Positions 10,594 through 19,867 of a stretch of DNA of 64,000 nucleotides are shown here, one piece after another. Source of the DNA: Cytophagaceae bacterium. Lineage in GTDB: Bacteria > Bacteroidota > Bacteroidia > Cytophagales > Spirosomataceae. Position 1 is the stretch's first letter. Every line of letters begins with the position of its first letter. The DNA lies in the NCBI GenBank assembly GCA_027486845.1, contig JAIXOL010000078.1:62001-126000 (forward strand), given 5' to 3'. Both the position numbers and the translations under genes were made by a program. Below the pieces are notes generated by a model. It had not been told where the DNA came from. It was given only the letters and a program-made list of their open reading frames with translations, and did not search any database.

Positions 10594-10682
10594 TGTAGTA
10601 TATTTGTTTATATAATGAACACTTATAGGATTTAGAGTGAATAATAAGACAATAGTTTAAACGTACTCTGAACAAAAACTGT

Positions 10683-10690
10683 TATTTTTG
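10683..10690 (+). promoter_or_regulatory. -7 promoter element TATTTTTG upstream of nuoC
   Basis: TAnnTTTG match 30 nt before the start at 10720. Confidence 0.5.
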
Positions 10691-10719
10691 TTTAAATTAA
10701 CATTTTTTAAGAAATAGAA

Positions 10720-11220
10720 ATGAGTTATAGGGAGATTAAAGAATTGATAATCAATATGTTTGGCGAAGAAATTGTTTTGAAAGAAGATTCAACTTCACTG
10801 CAGCATAGCATAACTGTACCGAACGAACGTCTGCTTGAAGTTTGTCAGTTTCTACACGTTAATCCCAATTTATATTTTGATTTTTTAGCTTGTATTACAG
10901 GTATTGATAATGGCTCAGTTGTCGGAACTATGGAAGTTGTTTATCAATTGACATCAATTCCTTATGAGCATAATTTTGTATTGAAAGTAGAAGTTCCTCG
11001 AAATCAAGAAGGCGAACCATTACCAAAAGTATATTCACTCACGCCAATTTGGAAAACCGCCGATTGGCACGAAAGAGAAGCTTTTGATTTATTAGGAATT
11101 GATTTTGTGGGGCATCCTGACTTACGGAGGATTTTATTGCCAGCCGATTGGGAAGGATATCCGCTAAGAAAAGATTATCAAGAACAAGAAATCTATCACG
11201 GAATAAAAGTAAAATACTAA
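10720..11220 (+). CDS. nuoC: NADH-quinone oxidoreductase subunit C
   Basis: [38 protein letters not shown] signature. Confidence 0.95.
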   Translation: MSYREIKELIINMFGEEIVLKEDSTSLQHSITVPNERLLEVCQFLHVNPNLYFDFLACITGIDNGSVVGTMEVVYQLTSIPYEHNFVLKVEVPRNQEGEPLPKVYSLTPIWKTADWHEREAFDLLGIDFVGHPDLRRILLPADWEGYPLRKDYQEQEIYHGIKVKY

Positions 11221-11237
11221 AATAGAATTTATGTGCG

Positions 11238-11337
11238 TATTGCTTATGCACAGTGCCAAATTGTTATAAATCGACAGGGCAAATACATATTTGCTGGGGC
11301 GTAAACATTACGCCCCAGCATTGAAATGATAAATGCT
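11238..11337. repeat. Cluster of nested palindromes including tgctggggcgtaaacattacgccccagca
   Basis: 13-bp perfect stem 11292-11304/11108+200-offset arm ending 11320 with 3-nt loop; adjacent gcaaatacatatttgc and gcattgaaatgataaatgc. Confidence 0.7.
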
Positions 11338-11343
11338 TTTGTT

Positions 11344-12939
11344 CTAATACTGTAATGCAGTTTTAAACTCTGAGGTAGTATGAAACTGAATATCAGCATT
11401 GTTTTGAATATTCATTCTTAAAATCCAATCAGTTTCGGCCAAAAATACAGGATTTTGGTCTTTGTCATAGGCAATAAAATTGCTTTTTAGTCGAATAAAT
11501 TCTGCCAATTTTGTTTTATCTTCACAAGTAATCCAACACGCTTTTGAGAAAGGACGATGCTCGAAAATACAACTAGCAGAGTATTCATTCAATAAACGGT
11601 GCTGAATTACTTCAAATTGAAGCTCGCCAACCGTGCCAATAATCTTTCTATTGCCAGGTTGAATCGTAAATAACTGAGCTACACCTTCATCGGTCAATTG
11701 TTGCACGCCTTTTTCCAGTTGCTTTGATTTCATTGGGTCTTTATTGATTACCTCTTTAAAAATCTCAGGTGAAAAACTTGGGATACCAATAAATTGCAGT
11801 TCCTCGCCTTCGGTTAATGTATCACCAATTTTGAAAGTGCCAGTATCATACAAACCAATTACATCACCAGGGAAACCTTCTTCAATTACGTCTTTGCGGT
11901 CAGCCAAAAATGCAAATGGACTCGCAAAACGAATATCTTTATTCAAACGCACGTGCTTGTAGAATTTTCCACGTTCAAACTGCCCACTGCAAATACGCAA
12001 AAAGGCGATTCTGTCTCGGTGGCGTGGGTCGATATTTGCGTGGATTTTAAAGACAAAACCGCTAAATTTATTTTCATCAGGCTCAACCATGCGTTTATCG
12101 GTCATTCGATGAACTGGCAATGGCGAAACATCACAAAAAGTATTCAATAGCTCCATTACACCAAAATTACTTACTGCACTACCAAAAAACACTGGTGCTA
12201 AATCGCCGTTTAGGTAAGCTTCATTATCGAAAGTGTCATAAATTCCATCAATCAACTCTACGTCTTCACGCAATTGAGCAGCATCTTTTTCACCAACTTT
12301 TTGGTCTAAAATCGCAGATTCTAACTCAATTACATCAATATCATCCTCCAAACGAGTTTTGTTGATGGCAAAGTGATTCATTTTCTTTTCTAGCAAATGA
12401 TACACACCTTTGAAACTTGAACCGCCATTGACAGGCCATGTTATAGGTCGAACTCTCAAATTCAACTTTTTCTCCAACTCATCCAACAAATCAAATGGAT
12501 TCTGACCTTCTCTATCCATTTTATTGATAAAAATTATCACAGGTGTTTTTCGCATTCTGCAAACTTCCATCAATCTTTCGGTTTGCTCCTCAACTCCTTT
12601 GACACAGTCAATCACCAAAATTACGCTATCTACAGCCGTAAGCGTCCGATAAGTATCTTCGGCAAAATCTTTGTGACCAGGAGTATCCAGAATATTGATT
12701 TTAAGTTCTCGATATTCAAAAGTCATAACCGATGTAGCCACCGAAATACCACGTTGTTTTTCGATTTCCATAAAATCGGATGTCGTTGACTTCTTGATTT
12801 TATTTGATTTTACAGCTCCAGCAGTTTGAATCGCACCACCAAAAAGAAGTAATTTTTCGGTCAATGTGGTTTTTCCTGCATCGGGGTGGGCAATGATGGC
12901 GAATGTACGGCGTTTATGTAATTCTTCAGTAAATGACAT
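11344..12939 (-). CDS. prfC: Peptide chain release factor 3
   Basis: [52 protein letters not shown] motifs. Confidence 0.96.
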   Translation of the reverse strand: MSFTEELHKRRTFAIIAHPDAGKTTLTEKLLLFGGAIQTAGAVKSNKIKKSTTSDFMEIEKQRGISVATSVMTFEYRELKINILDTPGHKDFAEDTYRTLTAVDSVILVIDCVKGVEEQTERLMEVCRMRKTPVIIFINKMDREGQNPFDLLDELEKKLNLRVRPITWPVNGGSSFKGVYHLLEKKMNHFAINKTRLEDDIDVIELESAILDQKVGEKDAAQLREDVELIDGIYDTFDNEAYLNGDLAPVFFGSAVSNFGVMELLNTFCDVSPLPVHRMTDKRMVEPDENKFSGFVFKIHANIDPRHRDRIAFLRICSGQFERGKFYKHVRLNKDIRFASPFAFLADRKDVIEEGFPGDVIGLYDTGTFKIGDTLTEGEELQFIGIPSFSPEIFKEVINKDPMKSKQLEKGVQQLTDEGVAQLFTIQPGNRKIIGTVGELQFEVIQHRLLNEYSASCIFEHRPFSKACWITCEDKTKLAEFIRLKSNFIAYDKDQNPVFLAETDWILRMNIQNNADIQFHTTSEFKTALQY

Positions 12940-12988
12940 TTTTGAATCTTAATTTTTTAAAACAAGTGCAAAATTAGTCAAAATTTTC

Positions 12989-13078
12989 CGTGGAGCGAAC
13001 TTACAGTTCGCCTTTGTTTCAAAAATTAAGGAAAATGGCAAAGTGAATTGGAAGCGACCGAGCGTCGGCCGCCGTCAC
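12989..13078. repeat. Intergenic palindrome gtggaGCGAACTtacAGTTCGCc followed by a GC-rich block
   Basis: 7-bp perfect stem with 3-nt loop; related gtggtgcgaacattctattcgct near 20945. Confidence 0.5.
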
Positions 13079-13094
13079 CCCAATTAGCTTCGTA

Positions 13095-13691
13095 TTAGAA
13101 TTCTGGAGCAAATTTATTCCAAAGTTTATTGGCTTGGTCTTGAATTGCTTTTGGTAGTTTTTTGAAAGCGGCATCGGCAACTTTTTCTTTTGGAAAACCA
13201 AATCCTCTTGGTTGTGTTTTTCCTCTGACACCAGCTTTGTTACCATTTTCAATTACCATCAATTTTAATCCAATCGGACTGACATCGCTTCGGCAACCAA
13301 CTTTATATAAAAAGGTGATTTCTGCATAATTATTTTTGTCTAAATCAGTAATTCTGAGCGATTCTGTCATAAATTGTAAATCATTATCAAGTTCGCAATG
13401 GTCTTCATTATCAGTGATTTGTCTTATCAAAACTAGCTTTTTATTGCTTTTTTCTATGTAATGTTGCACTAAAATGGCTTTTGATGCCCATTCGTCTGAC
13501 CTATTTTGTAGGGTTGTAGCTACCAAATAGTTTTTTCCATTTTTATCCTCAAATTGCAATGCCTTGTCTACAATTGCATCATCTGATACAATTTTTCGGA
13601 GTACTGATGGTTGAATGGCTTTTGTGGCAATTTGCTGCGAAAAACCATTAAAACTGAGAATGAAATTAAAAAATAAAACTATTTTCTTCAT
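13095..13691 (-). CDS. Hypothetical secreted protein (possibly M949_RS01915-type family)
   Basis: Signal peptide MKKIVLFFNFILSFNGFSQ and body AIQPSVLRKIVSDDAIVDKALQFEDKNGKNYLVATT. Confidence 0.65.
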   Translation of the reverse strand: MKKIVLFFNFILSFNGFSQQIATKAIQPSVLRKIVSDDAIVDKALQFEDKNGKNYLVATTLQNRSDEWASKAILVQHYIEKSNKKLVLIRQITDNEDHCELDNDLQFMTESLRITDLDKNNYAEITFLYKVGCRSDVSPIGLKLMVIENGNKAGVRGKTQPRGFGFPKEKVADAAFKKLPKAIQDQANKLWNKFAPEF

Positions 13692-13695
13692 GTTT

Positions 13696-14544
13696 TTATA
13701 ATGCTCCCCAATATCTTGAAGCTTCTTTTATGGTTACAAATCTATTTTTGTTGGCTTTTGCAAATTCGATATTTGCACCTTCGGCTCCAGCCCATTCCGT
13801 AATTATTTCTAATTCACCCACTTTGTTTCGAAATACTGCCAAAATTTTGATTGCATCATTCGGGAATTCACCGCCATCATCCACTCGCCAGGTTGAACCA
13901 ACGTCATATTTGGCTGGATAATCTCGATAAATAAATTCTTGATTACCTATAACCAAACTTGCTAAAACACTATCTTTTTTAGGTTCGAATATTACGATGT
14001 ATGCACTTTCGTTGTCAAAATCGGCAATTTTCCATGCTTCTTTAATTTTTCGTTTACGTTCGGCTGATATCTTATTTTTGTTGGTTTCGTCGATATTTAT
14101 TGCTTGGCTTAGAGTTTTGACACTTATAAAAGAATGGTTTTTAAGAAAGGCATCATTGAAAATGACATTTGAAAGGTCGTTTTGCACCTTTTTATTATCA
14201 GAAACTAAAAAAACTTGACCAGCACAATTTTTGAAATTAGATGAAACTAAATTTACACCACTTTCAGTATATTTTTGAAAGCCTTCAAATTTGATTGGCG
14301 TTATATTGTTTTGATTATCAATTGTTTGTGTAAAATATTCTGGCTTTACGCCTTCTTCAAAAACTAAAATTTTACTGCCACTTTCGTTGCTAAAGCCAAA
14401 TGCCAAAAATTCTTTTGTATTGTCTGTATTGAGAATTGTGGCTGTTGAAACTGTGTCGGTTTGTTTTTTGTTTTGACTTGTTTCTTTTTTTGATTGACAA
14501 GCAATCAGTGAGACTAAAATTGATAAGTAAACAATACTTTTCAT
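13696..14544 (-). CDS. Hypothetical lipoprotein
   Basis: Lipobox-like MKSIVYLSILVSLIACQSKK; 282 aa. Confidence 0.7.
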   Translation of the reverse strand: MKSIVYLSILVSLIACQSKKETSQNKKQTDTVSTATILNTDNTKEFLAFGFSNESGSKILVFEEGVKPEYFTQTIDNQNNITPIKFEGFQKYTESGVNLVSSNFKNCAGQVFLVSDNKKVQNDLSNVIFNDAFLKNHSFISVKTLSQAINIDETNKNKISAERKRKIKEAWKIADFDNESAYIVIFEPKKDSVLASLVIGNQEFIYRDYPAKYDVGSTWRVDDGGEFPNDAIKILAVFRNKVGELEIITEWAGAEGANIEFAKANKNRFVTIKEASRYWGAL

Positions 14545-14556
14545 GTTTTATTTCTT

Positions 14557-15600
14557 TTATAGATTTTTAAAATATTCTTTCAAAACATCTTCCCCAATCT
14601 TACCCTGTGGTGTGTATTTATCTCTGTATTTGTATTTTTTACTTTCATCGTTTTCTCTCTTCATTTCAGGAAACCATTTCCAAATAAAACAACCAGCCAA
14701 CCAACGTTCTTTCCAAACTTCTTCAAAAAATGCTTTGTAGGCTGCGGCTTGGAGAGTATCATTATCGGGATGTTTAGAATATGATTCCCAAGGCTTTTGA
14801 GTTGTAAAATCGGTACTTTGATAACCTATTTCTGTGAAGAGTATAGGTTTTTGTAATTTTCTACTAAATTTCTCCAATTTATTTCGGTGGTTTTCCCAGC
14901 CTTTTTTGATGTTTTCTAAAGAAGGAGATTTTTCTTCGGCTAATGGAAAATAGCCATCTACGCCAACAAAATCGAGTTCATTCCAAAATGGTACTTTTTC
15001 GTAGCTATCCCAGTTTTCGGCATAAGTTAGTTTTCCTTTATATACGCTTCTGATTTCTTTTATTATTTTGTACCAAAACTCGGGGCGTTTCTCTACAAAA
15101 TTTTCAAACTCGGTAGCAATACAATAGACTTCAATTTTTGAAGAGTCTGCCACTTTTGCAAAATCCAATAGATATTCGCCGAAATATTTTTCAAATGTTT
15201 GCCAGTTGGCTTCAGTTTTAAAATCTAAATCACCTGTAAATGTACTTCCTGAGTTGGATTGTACCCATGCATGAGGCTTGAGCATTACTTTTAAGCCTTT
15301 TTGATGAGCCATTTTTGCACATTCACTCACACCTTTTGGTGATTCTCCCCACCAATGTCCATCCGAAGACTTGTTATACTTAAATTCAGGACTCCCATCA
15401 CGGGTAAAACCATATGGCGTCAGAGCAACCCATTCGGCGTTTACACGCTTTATATTTTCAAATTCTGATGCTTCGATTTCTTTTGGAGGTGCAACAAAGC
15501 AAACACCTTTTAATTTCGAATCTTCAAAAACCACGGCTTTATTTTGGCAACTGATAATTCCAATCAAAAAAAGGAAGTATAATAGATTTTTTTCGAACAT
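14557..15600 (-). CDS. Lipoprotein glycoside hydrolase, TIM-barrel, GH113-like
   Basis: Lipobox IGIISCQ; NAEWVALTPYGF, GLKVMLKPHAWVQ, IATEFENF, LFTEIGYQS blocks. Confidence 0.78.
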   Translation of the reverse strand: MFEKNLLYFLFLIGIISCQNKAVVFEDSKLKGVCFVAPPKEIEASEFENIKRVNAEWVALTPYGFTRDGSPEFKYNKSSDGHWWGESPKGVSECAKMAHQKGLKVMLKPHAWVQSNSGSTFTGDLDFKTEANWQTFEKYFGEYLLDFAKVADSSKIEVYCIATEFENFVEKRPEFWYKIIKEIRSVYKGKLTYAENWDSYEKVPFWNELDFVGVDGYFPLAEEKSPSLENIKKGWENHRNKLEKFSRKLQKPILFTEIGYQSTDFTTQKPWESYSKHPDNDTLQAAAYKAFFEEVWKERWLAGCFIWKWFPEMKRENDESKKYKYRDKYTPQGKIGEDVLKEYFKNL

Positions 15601-15698
15601 TTTGGATAGTTGACAAATTGAAAAAAGTAAAATATTTGTTATAAAATTGAGAAATAGTCAATAGTTTTGCAAATAAACTTTTCCATAATCGAAAAAGA

Positions 15699-15878
15699 AT
15701 GACTTTTGACGAATATCTCCTTGCCAAGAAAATAGATGCTGATAAATTTAAAGATTCAGAACCACAAAGATTTGATGAATGGAAGCACCTTTTTTTTCAA
15801 ATGCACGCCGATAGTTTTACTGCACAAAAGAAATTTTTGATTAACCCTACTCGAAGAAAATACCAGATTGAGAAATAA
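15699..15878 (+). CDS. Small conserved-looking protein, 59 aa (absent from supplied ORF track)
   Basis: ATG..TAA: MTFDEYLLAKKIDADKFKDSEPQRFDEWKHLFFQMHADSFTAQKKFLINPTRRKYQIEK. Confidence 0.6.
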   Translation: MTFDEYLLAKKIDADKFKDSEPQRFDEWKHLFFQMHADSFTAQKKFLINPTRRKYQIEK

Positions 15879-16056
15879 CTCAAGATGGGGAATGTTATAT
15901 TTTTTGTGTTTAATTCTTGCTATTTTCTTGCTACCCTTAATATTTTACTTCTTTGCATGTCGATTATTAGATGCCTTTCGTCTATTTATTTCAGCCGCTT
16001 GTAAATTATACAAATCATTTAGTACTAAATTTAGTTTTATAAGGGTAAATAAGCTT

Positions 16057-16064
16057 TAATTTTG
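16057..16064 (+). promoter_or_regulatory. -7 promoter element TAATTTTG upstream of outer-membrane protein gene
   Basis: TAnnTTTG match. Confidence 0.5.
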
Positions 16065-16131
16065 CACTTATTCAAGATTTTCGCGGTTTATAAACTTCAC
16101 CGCAGACATGATTATCTATCAAAAAAACAAT

Positions 16132-18735
16132 ATGAAAAAACTGAATTTTTTATTACTATTACTTTTAGGAACTGTTAGTTTGACATTCGCTCAATTTGGC
16201 GGTGGTGGCGGTGGAGGAATGCGTATGGGTGGCGGTGGCTTCCCAGGAATGAATCAACAGCAGCAACAAATCCCACAAGAAGAAATTCCGAGAGGTTCGG
16301 CAAAAATTTCTGGAAAACTTATTGATTCTACGACCAATAAAGCTGTAGAGTTTGCGTCAGTAGCTGTTTATGATAAAAATAATAAAGTAGTTGATGGTGC
16401 CATGACTGATATGAACGGCTCTTTTACCGTCAAAAACCTAGCAAAAGGCACGTATAAAGTAGTGGGTTCATTTATAGGCTACAAAAATACTGTTGTTTCG
16501 AAAGTAGAAATCAAGGCCAATAAAGAAGAAGTTAATGTTGGTAATTTGATGATGTCAACAGACACAAAAGTTTTAGGAGAGGTAACTGTAACGGGTCAAG
16601 CCTCACTAATTGAAGATAAAGTTGACCGCTTAGTGTATAATGCGGACAAAGATATTACTAGCAAGGGCGGAACTGCCGAAGATGTTCTGCGTAAAGTTCC
16701 GATGCTAACAGTTGATATGGACGGAAACGTGCAAATGCGAGGAAGTGGAAATATCAAGGTTTTGATTAATAACAAACCTTCGAGTATTTTGGCAAGTAAT
16801 GTAGCCGATGCTATTAAGCAAATTCCTGCCGATATGATTAAGCAAGTAGAAGTAATTACTTCACCATCAGCTAAATATGATGCTGAAGGTACTGCTGGTA
16901 TAATTAATATCATTACTAAGAAAAATAATCTTCAAGGCTTAACAGGTTTTGTCAATGCTGGTGCGGGTGTTCGTGGTGCAAATGCTTTTGGTAATGTAAA
17001 TTTACGAAAAAAGAAAATTGGAACGGCATTGAATTTTGGTGGAAATAGCTCATACAATACACCAGGCGATGGCTCATCTGAGCGTACTTCATCTGTTAGA
17101 GGAATTGAAACTAAATTTAAACAAACAGATAAAAATGATGTAAGACGTTTGTTTGCAAACTCACAATTGTCGATTGATTATGACATCAATCCTAAAAACT
17201 CAATGAGTTTGAGTGCAAGATATGGCGTTGGGAATTTTAATACAAGTGGCCTTCAAACTAGTTTGTTGCAAAACACGACTGGGACAATATTACAGCAATT
17301 CACGCAGGATTCTAAGAATATCCGTGGCAATAAAAGTATTGATGTTGATTTCAATTATACCAAAACATTTAAGGAGCAGGGACATGAATTGGCATTATTA
17401 GCTCAACATGGTCGTAACGTAAGAGTAACTGATTTTACTAATGATCGTTTGGGTTTGCCATTTAATAAAAGCAATAACGATGGTATAAATGGTGAAACTA
17501 CATTGCAATTAGATTATACTTATCCATTTAAGAAAAATATTTTTGAGGTTGGTGCTAAATACATTAATCGCGATGTAACAAGTAATTTTGACTTTTTCAA
17601 TTATAATAGTCAAACTGGTCAATTTGTCATTCAAGCGAATAGAACAAATAACTTTAGTTATAATCAAGACGTAGCATCAGCTTATTCAACTTTCACAATT
17701 TCCTTGCCTAAAAAATGGGGAATAAAAGCTGGAGTACGTTATGAAAATACGCAAATTACAGCTAAGTTTCAAACTTCTGATAGTAAAATCACAATTCCTT
17801 CTTACGAGAATTTTATTCCAAGTTTGTCGATTTCAAAAGATTTTCCGAAAAATCATAAGTTTAGAACAAGTTATACGCAACGTATTCAACGTCCATCTCT
17901 TGAATTCTTGAATCCATTTGTCAATTACTCTGACCCATTGAATATTTCTTACGGTAACCCATTATTAAAACCAGAATTAAGTCACAGTTTTGAATTAAAT
18001 TACAGTACTTACTTTAAAGCCAATTCGGTCAATGTGTCTGTGTTTAGAAGATTTACTGATAATAATATTACAAGTGTAAGGTCAGTAAACGAACAAGGTA
18101 TTACGACTTCTACATTCGATAATATTGGTAAAACAAACTTTTATGGTGGAAGTGTCTTTATTAACTTACAGCCGACGAAGAGTTTGAGAATTGGCGGTGG
18201 AACAAATATTACAAACAATTTGTTGAATGGCTCAATTGTAATTCCAGTATTGCAAGCTGACAAAACTTACAAAAGTACAGTTGTAGCAATATCGAACGAA
18301 GGATGGAATGCTAGCGTAAACTTCAATGCTTCTTATAATTTTACAAATGGTTGGGGAGCCCAAGCCTTTGGTTTTATGGGTAGTCGTCAAATTCAATTGC
18401 AAGGTTATCAAGGTTCTTTCCGTTATTATAATTTGGGATTGAAGAAAGAAAAAAAAAAAAAAAAAGGTAGTTTTACTTTAGGACTTGATAACCCTTTCAC
18501 GAAATCACTTAAAATATCAAGCGAATCAGGTGACCCAACTTATAAAAGTGTATCAGTACGTAATATTTACAACCGTGGAGCTCGTTTTTCAATCAATTAT
18601 ATGTTTGGTAAAATGGACTTTAACGGCGGAAATATGTTCCGTAGCAAGAAAAAAGTTAGTAATGATGATGCTAAAGCGGGTGAAGGTGATGGTGCAGCTA
18701 CCCAACAACCGGCTGGTGGTGGTCGTCCAAGATAA
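16132..18735 (+). CDS. TonB-dependent-receptor-like outer-membrane beta-barrel protein with CarboxypepD_reg-like N-terminus
   Basis: Signal peptide, Gly-rich stretch, GKLIDSTTNKAVEFASVAVYD, plug-like RKVPMLTVDMDGNVQMRGSGNIKVLINNKP and PSAKYDAEGTAGIINIITKK. Confidence 0.87.
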   Translation: MKKLNFLLLLLLGTVSLTFAQFGGGGGGGMRMGGGGFPGMNQQQQQIPQEEIPRGSAKISGKLIDSTTNKAVEFASVAVYDKNNKVVDGAMTDMNGSFTVKNLAKGTYKVVGSFIGYKNTVVSKVEIKANKEEVNVGNLMMSTDTKVLGEVTVTGQASLIEDKVDRLVYNADKDITSKGGTAEDVLRKVPMLTVDMDGNVQMRGSGNIKVLINNKPSSILASNVADAIKQIPADMIKQVEVITSPSAKYDAEGTAGIINIITKKNNLQGLTGFVNAGAGVRGANAFGNVNLRKKKIGTALNFGGNSSYNTPGDGSSERTSSVRGIETKFKQTDKNDVRRLFANSQLSIDYDINPKNSMSLSARYGVGNFNTSGLQTSLLQNTTGTILQQFTQDSKNIRGNKSIDVDFNYTKTFKEQGHELALLAQHGRNVRVTDFTNDRLGLPFNKSNNDGINGETTLQLDYTYPFKKNIFEVGAKYINRDVTSNFDFFNYNSQTGQFVIQANRTNNFSYNQDVASAYSTFTISLPKKWGIKAGVRYENTQITAKFQTSDSKITIPSYENFIPSLSISKDFPKNHKFRTSYTQRIQRPSLEFLNPFVNYSDPLNISYGNPLLKPELSHSFELNYSTYFKANSVNVSVFRRFTDNNITSVRSVNEQGITTSTFDNIGKTNFYGGSVFINLQPTKSLRIGGGTNITNNLLNGSIVIPVLQADKTYKSTVVAISNEGWNASVNFNASYNFTNGWGAQAFGFMGSRQIQLQGYQGSFRYYNLGLKKEKKKKKGSFTLGLDNPFTKSLKISSESGDPTYKSVSVRNIYNRGARFSINYMFGKMDFNGGNMFRSKKKVSNDDAKAGEGDGAATQQPAGGGRPR
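18449..18465 (+). repeat. A17 homopolymer inside coding sequence (encodes KEKKKKKG)
   Basis: gaagaaag followed by 17 A then ggtag. Confidence 0.85.
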
Positions 18736-18775
18736 TTTTAAAAAATTACACTTCAGAAATAAATTTTTATCAACT

Positions 18776-18805
18776 AAAAGCCATGCAGATTTGCATGGCT
18801 TTTTT
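18776..18805 (+). terminator. Rho-independent terminator
   Basis: aaaagccatgca-gatt-tgcatggctttt, 12-bp stem and T run. Confidence 0.88.
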
Positions 18806-18825
18806 GCTTTTAAGCGATTAACTTT

Positions 18826-18833
18826 TATTTTTG
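18826..18833 (+). promoter_or_regulatory. -7 promoter element TATTTTTG upstream of serine hydrolase
   Basis: TAnnTTTG match between terminator and start at 18862. Confidence 0.5.
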
Positions 18834-18861
18834 TTAACTTCATCATAAACCCTTAAAAATC

Positions 18862-19770
18862 GTGAAAAAGAAACTCTCTATTCTATTAGTGTTCTGCCTA
18901 AACATAACGGTATTTGCCCAAACTTCTAAAGAAGATAAAATTTTAGAAGGCAAACTTCAAGAAACCATTGATAGATTTCGAGGGGTTGTTGGGGTTTATG
19001 TAAAAAACCTGAAAACCAATAAATTTGTGGCAATCAACGCAGATTCCATTTTTCCGACTGCGAGCATGATTAAAATTCCAATTATGGTTGGAACCGTCGA
19101 TAAAATATTAAAAGGTCAGTTAAAATACGACCAAGAAATAGTCTACAAAGATTCACTTGATTATGATGATGGTATCGTTGGCTCGCTAAAAGATGGAGCT
19201 AAATTACCACTTAATGAGGTCATGATGTTGATGTGTACCGTAAGCGATAATACTGGTAGTCTTTGGTTGCAAGCACTTGCGGGTGGTGGAATACGAATAA
19301 ATTCAATCATGGATTCCTTAGGCCTAAAAAGTACCCGTGTAAATTCTCGGACTTTAGGCCGAGAGGCAAATCGAACTGAATATGGTTGGGGACAAACAAC
19401 GCCAAGAGAAATGGCTGAATTGCTTACGATGATTCGTCAAAGAAAGGTTTTTACTCCTGATGCTTCTGATAGAATGTACAGAAATCTTGGTCGTCAATTT
19501 TGGGATGGTGAAGGTTTATCGCAATTGCCCGAAAATATTAAATATGGTAGTAAAAACGGAGCGGTTAATCGTTCACGTTCGGAAGTAGTTTTAGTACACG
19601 CACCGCACGGTGAATACGTTTATTGTCTAATTACGAAAAAACAAACTGACGAATCTTGGACACGAGAAAACGAAGGATTTGAATTGTTAAGAAAAGTAAG
19701 TGCCTTACTTTGGAATTATTACGAGCCAAAATCTAAATTCAAGCCAGTGGAAGGCTATGAAAAATGGTAA
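18862..19770 (+). CDS. Serine hydrolase / class A beta-lactamase-like protein, GTG start
   Basis: SxxK in TASMIKIP, SDN in CTVSDNTG, Glu-containing loop, K-N-G in YGSKNGAV. Confidence 0.85.
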   Translation: MKKKLSILLVFCLNITVFAQTSKEDKILEGKLQETIDRFRGVVGVYVKNLKTNKFVAINADSIFPTASMIKIPIMVGTVDKILKGQLKYDQEIVYKDSLDYDDGIVGSLKDGAKLPLNEVMMLMCTVSDNTGSLWLQALAGGGIRINSIMDSLGLKSTRVNSRTLGREANRTEYGWGQTTPREMAELLTMIRQRKVFTPDASDRMYRNLGRQFWDGEGLSQLPENIKYGSKNGAVNRSRSEVVLVHAPHGEYVYCLITKKQTDESWTRENEGFELLRKVSALLWNYYEPKSKFKPVEGYEKW

Positions 19771-19836
19771 GGTTGGCGAATGTGATTATTTGGAAAGAAA
19801 TATCATCACCCACAGTCAAACAAGATAATAAATTTG

Positions 19837-19863
19837 TAGGAACGTCCAATTTGGACGTTCCTA
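19837..19863. repeat. REP-like palindrome TAGGAACGTCCAATTTGGACGTTCCTA
   Basis: 12-bp stem with 3-nt loop; 25/27 identical to 10105-10131; convergent intergenic. Confidence 0.78.
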
Positions 19864-19867
19864 GACG

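Noticed and set aside
14543-14740. 65-aa plus-strand ORF antisense to the glycoside hydrolase
   Set aside because: Shadow ORF without conserved features
13696-15600. Possible polysaccharide-utilisation or secretion gene set
   Set aside because: Only one glycoside-hydrolase-like lipoprotein and two hypotheticals; no SusC/SusD pair nearby
15868-16059. 63-aa hydrophobic ORF after the small 59-aa gene
   Set aside because: Overlaps the preceding ORF, uses a non-ATG start and covers the likely promoter of the next gene; could be real but not supported
16596-16913. 105-aa minus-strand ORF within the outer-membrane protein gene
   Set aside because: Shadow ORF; no start context or domain
18485-18856. 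123-aa ORF in an alternative frame after the A17 tract, suggesting a programmed frameshift product
   Set aside because: The shifted frame meets a TAG at 18479 before this ORF begins, so slippage would truncate rather than extend
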